Shown here in pieces: positions 35,401-46,037 of a stretch of DNA of 64,000 nucleotides (within the stretch, counting starts at the first letter, position 1; every line of letters begins with the position of its first letter). The stretch is from Enoplolaimus lenunculus (lineage: Eukaryota; Nematoda; Enoplea; Enoplida; Thoracostomopsidae), in assembly GCA_030248215.1 (NCBI GenBank), contig JASANG010001037.1, forward strand, positions 1 through 64,000. Reading direction: 5' to 3'. The notes under the pieces were generated by a model, which saw only the letters and a program-made list of their open reading frames with translations, searched no databases and was not told where the DNA came from. The translations under genes were made by a program, and so were the position numbers.

Positions 35401-36447
35401 GGCGTAGCCCTTGGAGAGGCCAAATAAATATCAGTCCCCCTCTTATTCGGGTCACTACAGTATATGCAGTATGCACAAATTATTGATACACGTGAATAAA
35501 TCAGGTTTCTTTTGCATTTACCGGTCATTGGAACATGGCAACTAAAATTTTTGAATTTTCGAACTTTTGTAATTTTAAACCAAAATTTAAACAACTAAGC
35601 ATCACAGTTCAACTAACCCGTGATGGTATTAAAATATTCAAATACAAACAGTCTTCGCTTTGAATTCGTTGATGCACGATATTTTCGGATTCGTCTGGAA
35701 ACCAAAATTGGATGCACCAGCTCGGTTCAGTTCTGGCGTCACGTACGTCTGTCCAGCTATCTGGTGGTACTGGCATCTAAAATGTCCTTGTGATGACATA
35801 CTTCTAATAGAACAAGTTTTCAATTGCTCTCTAATACAACCCCTTATCACATATAGTAGACTGTAAAGATAATTAGAACAATCGGTATACGTCAATTAGT
35901 ACAGAATGAGTAGCAATTAACAACTTTACTATGTCTATGTGCTGTACAAAATCTCCCTAAGACGTAAAGTCCACTGTCAGCGTTTGACATATATATGTGG
36001 TCAGTGCCGGCAAAAGCGTCCCCGAAACCTTTCCAATTGGGGGGCGACCCTTGAGGGCCCCACTTTGACAACCTGAAAATTTTTTTCGCTGACCACGAAG
36101 TTATATCGCATCAAGTTTAGCTACAGGTATAGCTTTATAGATAACCGTTTACTTTTAGGCTTAGGAAAACCTTTTCTGACACCAAAGCCTAAAACTATAA
36201 ACCTATCGAGGGAAGTATACAAGAGTCATAGAAAATTGTTAACCTTAAATCGAAGCGCGCCAGTCGGCGGCTTGGCGTACGGCACACCAAGAAATATCTC
36301 CGCCCGAAAATTAACCAATTTGTAATAAATGCCTTTCACACGGCCATAACGCGTTGCTCTCACTGGATGAGTACGGCTTTCGCAACTTGTAATTGTTGCT
36401 AGGAGCAACAGAACAGTCTGAAGTGATTGACCAAAGCTTGACGTCAT
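26430..36447 (-). CDS. Membrane-anchored B-type carboxylesterase, 11 exons, 710 aa
   Basis: Exons (descending): 36447-36244, 35776-35618, 34154-33989, 33226-33041, 32641-32367, 31514-31331, 30670-30600, 30078-29998, 29292-29145, 27864-27696, 26919-26430. All introns are GT..AG, the phases agree and the frame is open throughout. Residues 1-24 are a signal peptide. The alpha/beta-hydrolase domain shows GVPYAKPPTGALRF, the signature EDCLYLN with Cys111 (likely paired with Cys89), the oxyanion HGG (138-140), the nucleophile GESAGG (Ser222), a probable acid Glu380 in TTTAES, and GAPHG with His496. The triad is therefore intact, unlike in neuroligins. CPGN at 186-189 is a form I associate with nematode gut esterases. 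A Ser/Thr-rich stalk of about 130 residues leads to one C-terminal helix (about 677-698) and a 12-residue tail, so the enzyme should sit outside the cell on a membrane anchor. It presumably hydrolyses carboxylic esters; the natural substrate is unknown. Introns hold many MITEs. Confidence 0.92.
28495..28760. repeat. Harbinger-like MITE carrying a tRNA-like core, copy 1
   Basis: The ends ACCCCTTCTCACAT and ATGTGAGAAAGGGT are inverted repeats, flanked by TTA and TCA (a 3-bp TTA target with one change). The middle contains ATAGCTCAGTGGT (A-box-like) and GAGTTCGAATCC (B-box-like) about 30 bp apart, as in a tRNA gene. A separate palindrome GAGTTGCC..GGCAACTC lies near the left end. It sits in esterase intron 9. 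Confidence 0.8.
28790..29056. repeat. Harbinger-like MITE carrying a tRNA-like core, copy 2
   Basis: This copy is about 95% like copy 1 by eye, in the same orientation, 29 bp away. TAA flanks both ends, the 3-bp target duplication usual for PIF/Harbinger. It contains the A-box-like ATAGCTGAGTGGT and the same GAGTTCGAATCC. The 5' half of the tRNA-like core does not pair with the 3' half, so it is probably not a working tRNA. Confidence 0.82.
29471..29690. repeat. MITE with a TTAGGC core
   Basis: It starts TCGGCCAATGTTACTTTAAG, ends AAAGTAACATGGGTCGA, and holds CCTAAGCCTAAACCTAAGCC. It lies in esterase intron 8, between exons 29145-29292 and 29998-30078. Confidence 0.8.
30930..31269. repeat. 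CTCTCTAAAA MITE, uninterrupted 340-bp copy
   Basis: The ends CTCTCTAAAAACTTA and TAAGCTTTTAGAGAG are inverted and flanked by TA. The interior is rich in TTTAAACT/AGTTTAAGC words that make the whole element a long imperfect palindrome. It lies in esterase intron 6, about 60 bp from the donor of exon 31331-31514. Confidence 0.85.
32100..32245. repeat. Decayed TTAGGC-core element
   Basis: CAAAGGCTTAGGCTCAGG and GATTAGGCGGCTTAGGC are remnants of the same core seen in the better copies. The ends are not recognisable. It lies in esterase intron 5. Confidence 0.4.
33320..33821. repeat. CTCTCTAAAA MITE split by a nested GC-rich MITE
   Basis: Outer ends CTCTCTAAAAGCTTAAAC and CTTAAGTTTTTAGAGAG match the 30930 copy. 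The GC-rich element at 33469-33615 interrupts it. It lies in esterase intron 3. Confidence 0.85.
33469..33615. repeat. GC-rich MITE nested in the CTCTCTAAAA element
   Basis: The ends GTTGCGCTATACTTGTC and GTCAAAGTATAGCGCAA are inverted. The interior has GTACGTGAGTTATTTCCGTAC palindromic text, related to the 18658 copy. Confidence 0.85.
34240..34345. repeat. Partial GC-rich MITE
   Basis: The right end GACGGCGCCGGACGTCAAGT followed by ATAGCGCAACCC is clear; the left end is lost near GGCGTACGCGCCTCCG. It lies in esterase intron 2, about 90 bp upstream of exon 3. Confidence 0.6.
34704..34935. repeat. GGGCCCGTAGCCA MITE, complete and partial copies side by side
   Basis: GGCCTGTAGCCAGCTCAACT at the left, CTTAGCTACGGGACCGG in the middle, then GGGCCCGTAGCCAAGGGAGG and GGCTGGCTACGGGCCTG at the right. 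The second pair encloses only about 50 bp, a deletion derivative of the family. Confidence 0.7.
35020..35460. repeat. MITE, CTGTAGTGACCCGAATAAG family, full length
   Basis: It starts CCGTATTGACCCAAATAAG and ends CTTATTCGGGTCACTACAG, flanked by TA. It lies in esterase intron 2, about 160 bp from the donor of exon 35618-35776. Confidence 0.88.
36000..36200. repeat. Fragment of the CAGTGCCGGC repeat plus TTAGGC-core remnant
   Basis: GTCAGTGCCGGCAAAAGCG and GACCACGAAGTTATA match 55379-55570. It is followed by TTAGGCTTAGGAAAACC text of the TTAGGC-core family. It lies in esterase intron 1. Confidence 0.55.
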
Positions 36448-37127
36448 GTTGAATAGTGCAAATTCTAGCGAATCATCATCAGTCGAATTTATCCAACTGA
36501 CGTTGAAATTAGTTCAATATATATTCAATTGGTTGTGTGGTTACAACGGGAAAAATTCTTCGGCTTTTATAGTAGAATTTTCGTTCAGATTACAATAGTT
36601 TCAATTTGAGCTGATAAATGAAATATTTAGGTTTTGGGGACTGATTAATGCTAGGTCACTGAACCAACTACTTGATACATTATTATTTAGTGATCTATAT
36701 TTTTAAAATAAATATAATTAATTTATAAAGTGTCTAAAATGTCAATAGGAACTCACTAAATATACAATAAATCTACCAGTATTTAGCAGGCAGCTAAAGT
36801 TTAGATATTTGAGTTTTCAATTTAGTTTTTGTTCTTTCGATAAAAGCAATCATTGGTTTCAAACACCTACCGTTGTGTGCGAAATTCTGCAGCACAGCAA
36901 TTTAGGTTTTTGGCGTTATTTGTCTGCCATATCCTTTATCTAAAAATGGCCGGATTTTGAAAATTTTTTACATATTTAGGCTTCTCATGCATGACGTTGA
37001 GCAATCCACACCCAAAGTACAATTTTTGAAAAGTTAAATTTTTGAGTTTCTGTGGTCTCTAGCAATGTTTGTGTATATAATGTTAAAAAGCACGACCAAT
37101 GTAGAAAGCAGGGACTTAACAGAAGTA
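36448..37127. promoter_or_regulatory. Upstream flank of the esterase gene
   Basis: This AT-rich region should carry the esterase promoter and 5' untranslated exon. I see no defined core element and no coding frame. Confidence 0.3.
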
Positions 37128-37262
37128 TAAAGATATTTCTAAGCCTAAACCTAAAGCGTGCGGATAAACCTATACCTAAGCCAAAGCCAAGACAAAGAAA
37201 TAGTCTAATGCTTAAGCTTACTCATTGCAGTCCTGCGAAAAACGTCTGCCCCTGATTTATAC
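37128..37262. repeat. MITE with a TTAGGC core
   Basis: Words CTAAGCCTAAACCTAAAGC and ACCTAAGCCAAAGCC precede CTTACTCATTGCAGTCCTGC and CCCCTGATTTATACATGGG, the standard right end of the family. Confidence 0.7.
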
Positions 37263-38048
37263 ATGGGAAAAACTCGAGTTGATAATATGTACCATAACTA
37301 TTAACTCCCTATTCATTTCATAAGTTTAGCCTAAACAACACAATTTCATATTGACCCAATCTGCTTAAACCTAGTCATGCACCGAAAAACATACATGGAA
37401 ATAAGTTTACCTGAATTGAATGCTATAGTTACGCTTAAATCAACTTTCACTATTGTCTACCAGATTATGAATGCATATTGAAAAGCTTTGACATATACAA
37501 CGAACTTTGTGCCAAGTATGTGTGCCATTATAAGCTCTGGAAAAAGAAACTTCACTAGTTTTTTTACCGCAGTTTTACAGCCTCTGTCAACAGTTGGATA
37601 TTTTTGTCGAAACTGGCATTTTGAAATATTTTACTTAAGCTATTTTAAATGTTTTTAAATGCGATACCTATTAGACTAAAAAAATGACTTACGAAACCAT
37701 AACAAATCCAGACTCATTGCAGTGCTTAGCAACGCGGGTTTCCGATTGGTCGCGACATAAAACGGGCACAGGACGAAGTCAATTTTAAAAACTGCGGTGG
37801 AGTTGAAAGTAAATTTTTGGAGGAGTTTGATCGCAACACTGTTTGACTACCTAATTTTTCGCCAATTGCGCTCGTCGAATATTTTTGAACTCAGATACTC
37901 GTGTGGCGGATTCTTTAACAATTTCCACATATAACACTATGTGTAAACGTAAGTAGCTGCACGGATGTGCAACACTCAATTGTGTCGGTATTTGAATGGT
38001 TTAAAAGTTTAACAAGTTTAACTGCTGGAACAATACCCAAAATAAGCA

Positions 38049-38495
38049 CTGCAGTGACCCGAATAAGAGGGCGGGTGCTAAGAGGAGGGTCCCCATTTTG
38101 AGTCCCAATCAATAGGAGTCCGTATCCCTAATAAGAGTCCGCAAGCGGATAGAGTTTCTAAACCCTAATTAGAGTCTATAAATGTCAATTGTTCTTAATA
38201 GTAGCGCATAAATGACTCCAGGACCAATTAAAGTTGAGTTCGAAACTTTAAAGCGTACTTAAGTTTTGAAAGTAACATTTCAAAATATAACCCTGCATTA
38301 TATCGCTCAAGCTTTTGATGCAAGGCAAAAAACATCAAATTCAACGGATAGTTGCAATACCGGAAATATATCAGTAACGAAGGGTGGCGGAGTACGTGTT
38401 GAAAATAAATAACTGTCCATAGCCAAATAACAGGGGGGTACCCTCTGGAGAGGCCAAATAAATATCAGTTCCCCCTCATATTCGGGTGACTACAA
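38049..38495. repeat. MITE, CTGTAGTGACCCGAATAAG family, full length
   Basis: It starts CTGCAGTGACCCGAATAAG and ends ATTCGGGTGACTACAATA. It has the same internal order as 35020-35460 (GACTCCAGGACCAA, GATGCAAGGC, CTCTGGAGAGGCCAAATAA). Confidence 0.85.
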
Positions 38496-38866
38496 TATGT
38501 GGGGTGTTCCATCTTTAATAATATAGATACGGAAGTGTGTCAAAGACGAACATATTATTGTATAAAGAGAAATTATGAATCCTAGGAGTATCTAGAGATT
38601 GAAAACTCCGGTGAGATGAAGCAAAATTAAAATCTTGCATTGACATTTAATGCATAAAACCCGTCTGGCTTCTCGGTTGCTAAATTTACGTTTTTTCAAT
38701 TAGACTTTAGCAAGAAATTAAAATTTGTGTACACCATAAACTGAAACAAATTTTGCAGTTTAAATGCATTCACGCATATTCTTTCAGTTTATATACTGAA
38801 TGAAATAAAATTGACACAACTCTCCTCTCTGTGTCTATAGCCGAAATATTAAGACTAAACGTTCCT

Positions 38867-41800
38867 TTAGGCACAATCAAGTTTTAGGACACGAAACAGC
38901 ACAAAGGTTTCCTCTAGCGCAGCAGCATAGTGCTTGTTCGTGCTGTATTGAGCAGTTGAAGATACTAAGCTATCGTTTATTAGTCGGCTACTATAATTGC
39001 CAGCTCCAGCATCGCTCCGGAAGCGGAAACTGTTTGTAGAAATGCTAGAAGGTTTCCAGACGAAGCAAGGAAGATTTTTTGAACGTTGACTTTGCTGTCG
39101 AAAAATTTGTGCCCTGGAGAAGAGATGTCTGGGGGCCTGCCACCCCACTTGCCCCTTATAGTAGCTGTCGTCATTGAGCTGACACTTTGATTGGTTTATT
39201 GAAGCCATGAGTTTGCTTAAGGGTATGTTTGACAATTAGATTTTCGTGCCTATCACAAATTAATATTTAAAAGCAGCACGGCGTAAAGATCCAATTATAA
39301 ACGAAATAGAATATATCTTTGAAATGTACACAACAAACTCATAAACGCTAGTGTGCTCAATATATTTTGCAAGGCTTCATGTTATGTAACTATAGGTGCT
39401 GCCAGAATTGCAATAGAATTCCGATTGCAGCTAAAATTACGATAAACTTTGGGTTCCGCTTCCAACTGGCTGCTGTTTCGATGCCGAAATTCCGATTTTT
39501 CGGCAAACGGCATATTAATATATACTGAGGCTTACAACTACGCTCAAAAACAAATCCTAAATTGTCATTACAATTAAAGGTAATCGCCTACTTATGTATC
39601 TTTAAGTTCTGTAAAAATATGATTTTAGAGGTATATACTGTTGCAAAAACACAAGAACTACTGATTATTACCGCAAATTAGTATCATGACAATTCGTCAA
39701 ACGACTACTTGTAATACGAAATCTTGTGTACTCAACAATTTGCCATCCACGCTTAGGCTTAAGGAGACTATAAGGCGACAAATTATCGGGCAACGATTTG
39801 TCCAATAAACCTAAACGAATGCCTAAATCTGAACATAAGCCAAACCAAAAATACAGGTCTAATGCGTGCATAAGCGAATCTGAACAAAAGTATTGCGTTT
39901 TAGAAGAAAATTGGTTAAAATCGCTGATATATGACTCTCAAGAGATCATTTTATACGAGATGACAAAAACAAATGTTAAGTTTATCAAAACTTTGCGAAA
40001 ATATTCTTAAACCAAATGGGTACTAAAGTTGCAACAAACCGATATTTTCATTCTTAAGCTCGTCACTGTAAAACGTGGACAAAATAGTTCGTTGGCAAAA
40101 CACGTGGGTTGCGATGAACTGGCTATGTGAAATATGTTTAGGAAAATTGCGATAAACTGGCTATGCGAAATAGGTTTAGGAAAATTTCTTTAATTTGAAA
40201 AAAATATTTGACAAACGCTTTGTGACATGTATTCTCCCAGCCAGTGGTGGATCCAGAAATTCCTGACTTGCGCACGCTTCATATCCAAACAGAATTTTCG
40301 TAGCAAAAAAGTACAAATTTGCAAGGTAGTCAATTCACCATTCTATACAAAACATATTCTGGCGGAAAGAACGCGCAGATGCCTCAAGTGGCCAACGAAG
40401 CGAACGAAAAGCCAAACGCAATTTTTGTATGACAAAATTAAAAATTTAATAAAGTATACCTGCAACCATTTTTGCTGAACACTATAAAGGTTGCTCTATA
40501 CTCGCCACACGACATGTCAAAAAATGATTTTTAAGAAACGCACGATGACGCACAGCACCGGACGTCGCAGCACGGCAGATCTGTAATGTACTCAGCGAAT
40601 GGCCGCGTCCGGTGACACATGATAGCCAATGGCACGCTGTCGGTATCTTGCGGTGCCGTGCAAATCTGCACGGCCCACAAAAGTATAGCGCAATCCTATA
40701 GGTGCTCTGCAAAATTTAATATTCTGTGCGATATCAGTTCTGAATCAAAATCGCTCAGTGTAATGCATAATTCAAATCGGCGATAAACTTTTGCGCAATA
40801 AAAGTTTTCAGTTGTATGGTACAACAAATACAATCAGTATTGAACAACTACACTGCAAAAAATGTTGACTCAAATTGACTCACCATTTTTTGCAGTGTAC
40901 AGACAAATTATCTCCGGTATACGCAGGTTTTGTCGATTCCGCACAGTTAACAGAGTCTACTTGGGTTTATCAAACGTCAAAATAATTGAATAGTCTAAAA
41001 AATGACAACAGTGAAAGGGCTAATCTTGAAAGTGATGTGTGAGCGATCTAAAATTTATTTGGGTAAAATGCAGCAGTACCAAAGCAAAGGCTTGTTGAAA
41101 GCATCTCTTGTTATCAAGTCAGACGTTGCAGTTGGTCAGGATATTTTTGAACTGGCGTCAAAATGATAAATGGCCTTAGCCACCAACGACCAACGACGTT
41201 GACAAAATGTGACGTATTTGTGAACAGTAAGAAAATGCACAAAATCAAGCATATGTGTGACAGCAAAAATGGTAATACCAGGTACACACCTCACCTACCT
41301 TAACACAGTGTCGTCATTGAATCGTCAGAGGTGGATCGTAATGGAAGCCAGAGAGCCGTGGCCTCAACAAATGCACTGAAACCTTTGCCGAATGACATAA
41401 AGTGGCCCATGTTACTCAGAGGGGTGAAACATGTTTTCTAGAAACTATTGCGGTGTAACCTGAAGCTTTAGACTAATGTTTTGCATGGCTTAGGCGTTAG
41501 CTTCTGCATAGTTTTAGTGTAGGCTTATAAATAATGCAATTCGCCGCACAACAAACTGAATTAAAAGGCGCGCACATTAAGAGTAAAAGGCATATAAACG
41601 TTTCCTGCATACTAAAACGTTTGCTTAGGCTTAGGAATATGCTTATACTATTATTACGCCCTTCAAAGTAACACTGGCCAACGTAGCAATACACCTTATA
41701 TACCTAAACATTTTGCCTACAATCCTTGCGACGCTGCTTCGTATGCCAAAAATCTTCGCGTTTTTAGTCTAACCAGCAAAGGAAACACTCGCATTTCGAT

Positions 41801-44800
41801 CTGTCTATAGCAACTTTGTTGTATTATAGGAGCCAGCGAGACAAATCGGCGCCAGGATCTGATAATAAGTCGTGATTCGCTTCTGAGTGTTGTTGTACGC
41901 AAAAGAAAAGTATTGAACTGCTGTGCTACTGTTTGAGAATTCAATAAATTGGGATATTGCACTGGTTGATCCAATGAGGGCATCCCTGTCTAGATCTCCA
42001 ACGGGAAATAGGGACGGCCTTTATAGTAACATGGGCCAGCACTACAATGGCGTTTGGCTTTTCGCTCGTTTCGCTCAGGAGTTATTTCACGCTATATCGG
42101 GCAACCCTACGTTACTCGTATTTAATGCAGCATTTTGGGCAAAATCCCTAACGCACTTGTATTTCACAAAATACTGTCAAGAAACGCGATTGTCTTATTT
42201 GTGTTCGCCACCGATCTCACTCTTTTACAACAAAGACATCAAGTACCTACCCTTACCCGTTATTCTCAATTATGTATAGCTCCTATTGCAATGCTTGTGA
42301 TAAGCCTTGAAGCCGTTGAATTCAAGAGTATTGCGTTTCGAAGCGTACCATATTTTTTTAATTCAGTTTACTCGGTAATACTTCTGATAGATTCAAAACT
42401 GCAGTTATTCGCCAGTTTTGGAAGCTATTACCAATTACTGATAGGTGCTATCTATAACTGACAATACGCCAATATATAAATATATGTTTGTATATACATT
42501 GCAAAAAATGGTGAGTGAAATTGACACTCTCTGGAACAGGCTCTACGGGACTACACAAATTGAATCAAATTCGACTCCGCCAGAGTCAAATTCGAGTTAA
42601 TACTGAGTCGCAAGTTTGACTCTGTTGGAGTCGAATTAAACTCAGTTTTGTAGTCCCGTAGAACCTATTTCGGAGAGTCAATCAACAAATGGTGAGTCAA
42701 ATTGACATACTTCGAAATAGGCTCTACGGGTCTACACAAATTCACAAATTTGACTCCGCCAGAGTCAAATTCGACACACTGAGTCGTAAGATTGACTCTG
42801 ACGGAGTCGAATTTGACTCAGTTTGCGTAGTCCCGTAGAGCCTATTTCGGAGATTGTCAGTTTGACTCGTCATTTTTTGCACTGTATGTATGTATATATG
42901 TATATAACAAATATAAAATTCAAATCTTAAAAACCAGTTAAAAATTAAATATATAGATATTTTCGGCTTTTATCATTAAGAATCAAGCAAAGATGGATGG
43001 CTCATCAGCGCATATGACGTAAAGCAAACTTACTCTGCGCTGTTCATTGCGTAAAACATCACCAACCAAAAATACACAGGAGCAGAAGCGGTGGCAACAA
43101 CAACAACAACAACAGCAACAACTTTGCATCCAAAAATTACAAAATTACAATTGCCGTTCTTCGCAAACACAAAACAAATTGAAATATCATAATCGTTGAG
43201 GGGTGTCACGTCTTCAACCCCCTTGAATATATATTTTCTACGAGTTAGATTTTTCTTGGACTATTCGGGTCATGAATCTATGACCACTGCCTACAATGTA
43301 TAGTTCAAATTGTCCTTCAGCCCTGATGTTAAACGAATTCGAAGTGTAGTTAAAAATTGACCATTATTAACACAAGTGTAGAAAATCTGATTCCGATTCT
43401 AGAAAGAAAGTTAAATACTTTCTATTGCGATTTAGAACCTACAGTTAATTGAACAATAACGTCGAATGTTTGCAGAAAATTATATTTTAAAAAACGTATA
43501 ACAATTTGTGAAAATCTTGCTTACAATTGCTGCTGTATTAACTGTGTTTTATTTTCCGACCAGCCATCCTCTTTGTAATGTTTCTCTTTGATTTGAGAAC
43601 GAAAACTGAAACCAAATTTTTGGCGCAACCAAACACAGATGGAGTAGTGAGTAAGAGAATATATATAGAAAAATTGTTGTTTTTAGCTAAAAACAACTCA
43701 TCAGATTTAATTTCTTCTCACTACGATGGTGCAAGGGTATAACCAGGCGCGTTGGGGGGGAGGCAAACGGGTCGTAAGCACCCTCGAATGGTTTCGAAAA
43801 GAATTTCATATCGAGTTAACAAATGTGATTTAGAAACAGCTGATTTCGGTACAAGCTACAAAATCTAATACATACGTTTGATGCAGGCCTCATGAAGCTA
43901 AAATCTTGGCTGTGCCACGGATGGCTGAGAACAGCAAGGCACTGTCAGCGTTGGAAACGTTTACCAAACTCTTGCACAAGCTTATCGCTGTCGTTAAATA
44001 TAAATACACAATGATAATAATATACAGTTTGCATAAAAAAAGAGGAGGTAAATTATTCAAACGCTTGGAGTTTTTTGTCGGAAATTAGCAAGTGTGTGGG
44101 CGATAAACAATAATTAAACGAAATTTAAAAGTGTAAAAAAATTTTAAAATATTGCTTTGGTCAAAAAATTTTTTTAAATTTTAATTTGCGGTACTGTAAT
44201 GACCCAAATAAGGGGGGGGTTATAAGAGGGTGTCTCTAAGCCTAAGCCTAAGTATTAAGAATGCGCTTATACCTAAGCCGAAGCATAAGACTAAGCCAAG
44301 GGTCTAAGTAAAATTCATATTATTAGGTTAAGCTTACTCTATGGCAATCCCGCAAAAAATCGTTCTGCCACTGATCTTTACATATGCTCTGAACGGCCAG
44401 ATTCGTATATTTGGAAACGCTAAAAGATATGCCGAAAAATCTCGTATAGCATTAATAATTGTCACTCAAAATGAGCCAGCTCCAGAACCAGTCTCGTACC
44501 TGTTTTGTTTCTGTTGCCAATTCCACTCAGACACAATATCTTCTGGCGCACATCGTGAACCAACTCAACAACCTCGGCAACCAAAAATCTTAACCAGAAT
44601 AAAACTTTATTGTTATAAACGACAGTTTCTGGTAATCTTTTATGTTCTAAAATGAAGCAACAAAACTTTTGTGTCAACTTTTTTAATAAATCAATAGAGT
44701 TAATTTGGTTGAGCAGTGTCAAATTTTGGAGCAAGTGATATGAAAGCTGTTTTGTGAAGCATTAAAAAATCGCGTCAAAAAGGCAAAACGCTATGAGAGT

Positions 44801-46037
44801 TTGGAAAAACGGTTATTTTGATGATTAGATGTGGTTTTGATAAACGTCAATAAGCATTCGTCTAGTATTGTACACTGCAAAAAATGGTGAGTCAAATTGA
44901 CTGTATTCCCGTGGAGCCGATTTCGATGAGAGTCAATTTGACTCAGTTTATGTATTCTCTGTAGAGCGTATATCGGAGATAGTCAATTTGATTAACCATT
45001 TTTGAAAATGTAGCACTTTGCTCGGTCAGCAATTTGTTTTAGAGTTTCTCCGCATACAAAAATAAAAGATGCTGCTTAAAATGTGAAAAGCATTTTAAAG
45101 CAACGCATTTCAGAATTTTGTAAATAGATAAATGAAACTGCTTCTATTTATGTGTACACTGTTTCACACTAACACCATTTACGTTGTTACGAATACATAT
45201 CTGTAAATTTATTTATTTCGGGCTTATATGAACCAAAAAATAATAATAAATTTCAAATTTTAGCTTATTCTCGATATGAGGATTCTTGTATCTCCACAAT
45301 GCGTGAACAAATACAGTCCCTGTTGTTTGCATCCTAAATTATTAATCAATATGAGAAAACTTCTTCGCGTTTCAAACTTTAATTTCTTGTTTTTTTGTGA
45401 AAATTTGACAAATATCGGATCGGTGCCTGTCACTGTCCAATATATTTATTTTGCTTGAAATTAGCGAAACATCAAAACGAATATAAAATTCGGTCAAGTG
45501 TTTCCAACGGAAACTTCAAACGATGCTGCCGGGTGGCATAAATTATTCGAATTTGAAATAGAACTACATAGTATGGAAAGTTAGTTATTTCTGAGATAAT
45601 AACAGAAAACTTTTACTCACGCGGAGATGACTTGATTCTCACAATGATGTTGCGTTGACTCTGGGGGAGTTGATGATTTAAAGTAGAATGAGTTGAATAA
45701 ACTCACAATTGTAAGTTCTGATAGTCCTAAATCAGACTGAGTGGTTCAACTCATTCTGAGTTAAAATCCACTCCGTTGAATAGAGTGTAGCAGGAAGCGC
45801 TTCGTTTACCTGTTTCAGTTGCAAACTGCTTTTTTGACCTAAATGTTATGTTCCAGTTCAATCTCTTCTCAAGGATCTTGTTTGAATGAACTCCTACTAA
45901 AAAACTATTAGGCTCAGTAGTTAATATCACTTTAGTATGTGCCCATAACCTTGGATCAATCTCCACTGCATATTTGATGCAAAATTCAATTTTCAACGAA
46001 TAATCGTATTTAATGCAGGTGCAACGCAAAAATTTAG
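38867..46037 (-). CDS. Candidate multi-exon gene of unknown function (partial, speculative)
   Basis: Four open segments with plausible splice sites chain in phase: 46037-45810 (phase 1 to 1), 44646-44500 (1 to 1), 41985-41721 (1 to 2) and 39215-38867 (2 to stop at 38867). The first contains TTEPNSFLVGV followed by NWNITF, which recalls the macroglobulin-like strand TxPNSxVGLxxVD..NDIT of thioester-containing and alpha-2-macroglobulin proteins. The third contains SRLIIRSWRRF and EMRVF, faintly like globin helices A and B. The fourth is Ser/Asn-rich with no recognisable domain. These hints conflict, so the pieces may belong to different genes or some may not be coding. The third segment also has an ATG at 41983 just inside its acceptor and could be a first exon. 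I cannot name a function. The support is codon choice like the neighbouring genes, phase agreement and splice sites; there is no homology I trust. Confidence 0.3.
40486..40698. repeat. GC-rich MITE
   Basis: AAAGGTTGCTCTATACTCG and AAAAGTATAGCGCAATCCT are inverted ends. The interior has GGCACGCTGTCGGTATC and GTGCCGTGCAAATCTGCAC. The minus-strand frame 40482-40712 is read from it. Confidence 0.8.
40851..40897. repeat. Minimal 47-bp CACTGCAAAAAA palindrome
   Basis: It is only the two end repeats of the CACTGCAAAAAA family joined nearly back to back: CACTGCAAAAAATGTTGACT and GACTCACCATTTTTTGCAGTG, with TA on both sides. An extreme internal-deletion derivative. Confidence 0.9.
41002..41166 (+). 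CDS. Hypothetical 54-aa open frame
   Basis: This short ATG frame begins MTTVKGLILKVMCERSK and ends DIFELASK. Its codon choice is protein-like and it sits in an otherwise plain stretch between MITEs, antisense to an intron of the candidate gene at 38867-46037. I recognise no family. It may be an exon of an unseen gene or chance. Confidence 0.15.
   Translation: MTTVKGLILKVMCERSKIYLGKMQQYQSKGLLKASLVIKSDVAVGQDIFELASK
41455..41683. repeat. TTAGGC-core element
   Basis: GAAGCTTTAGACTAATGTTTTGC and GGCTTAGGCGTTAGC on the left, TTGCTTAGGCTTAGGAATATG on the right, then CCAAAGTAACACTGGCCAACG as the end. A roughly 90-bp unrelated stretch is inserted in the middle. Confidence 0.65.
42497..42884. repeat. 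Double CACTGCAAAAAA MITE
   Basis: Two units in tandem share the joint near 42680. Each is a near-palindrome with GGTGAGTCAAATTGAC, GAAATAGGCTCTACGGG, GACTCCGCCAGAGTCAAATTCG and the inverses. TA flanks the outer ends (42495-42496 and 42885-42886). Confidence 0.88.
43094..43121. repeat. CAA microsatellite
   Basis: Seven to eight CAA triplets with one CAG interruption. No surrounding reading frame suggests a glutamine run. Confidence 0.8.
44194..44400. repeat. Left end of a CTGTAGTGACCCG MITE fused to a TTAGGC-core element
   Basis: CTGTAATGACCCAAATAAGG followed by GGGTTATAAGAGGGTGTCT breaks off directly into CTAAGCCTAAGCCTAAG and continues to the usual TTAGGC-core right part (CTTACTCTATGGCAATCCC). 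One element has truncated or replaced the other. Confidence 0.7.
44873..45010. repeat. CACTGCAAAAAA MITE, short copy
   Basis: It starts CACTGCAAAAAATGGTGAGT and ends in decayed ACCATTTTTGAAAATG, flanked by TA. The interior is shortened to about 138 bp in total. Confidence 0.8.
45656..45780. repeat. Imperfect inverted repeat
   Basis: AGTAGAATGAGTTGAA and TTCAACTCATTCTGAGTT are inverted arms, with GGGGGAGTTGATG and CATCCACTCC-like outer parts. It ends about 30 bp from the proposed exon donor at 45809. Confidence 0.6.

Noticed and set aside
41721-41985. Globin reading of the minus-strand segment (SRLIIRSW .. EMRVF)
   Set aside because: Helices A and B only; no distal or proximal histidine region could be found nearby, and the spacing is longer than usual.
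41923-42461. Overlapping plus-strand frames of 118 and 108 residues
   Set aside because: No family resemblance. The overlap with the phase-compatible minus-strand segment at 41721-41985 makes a shadow more likely.
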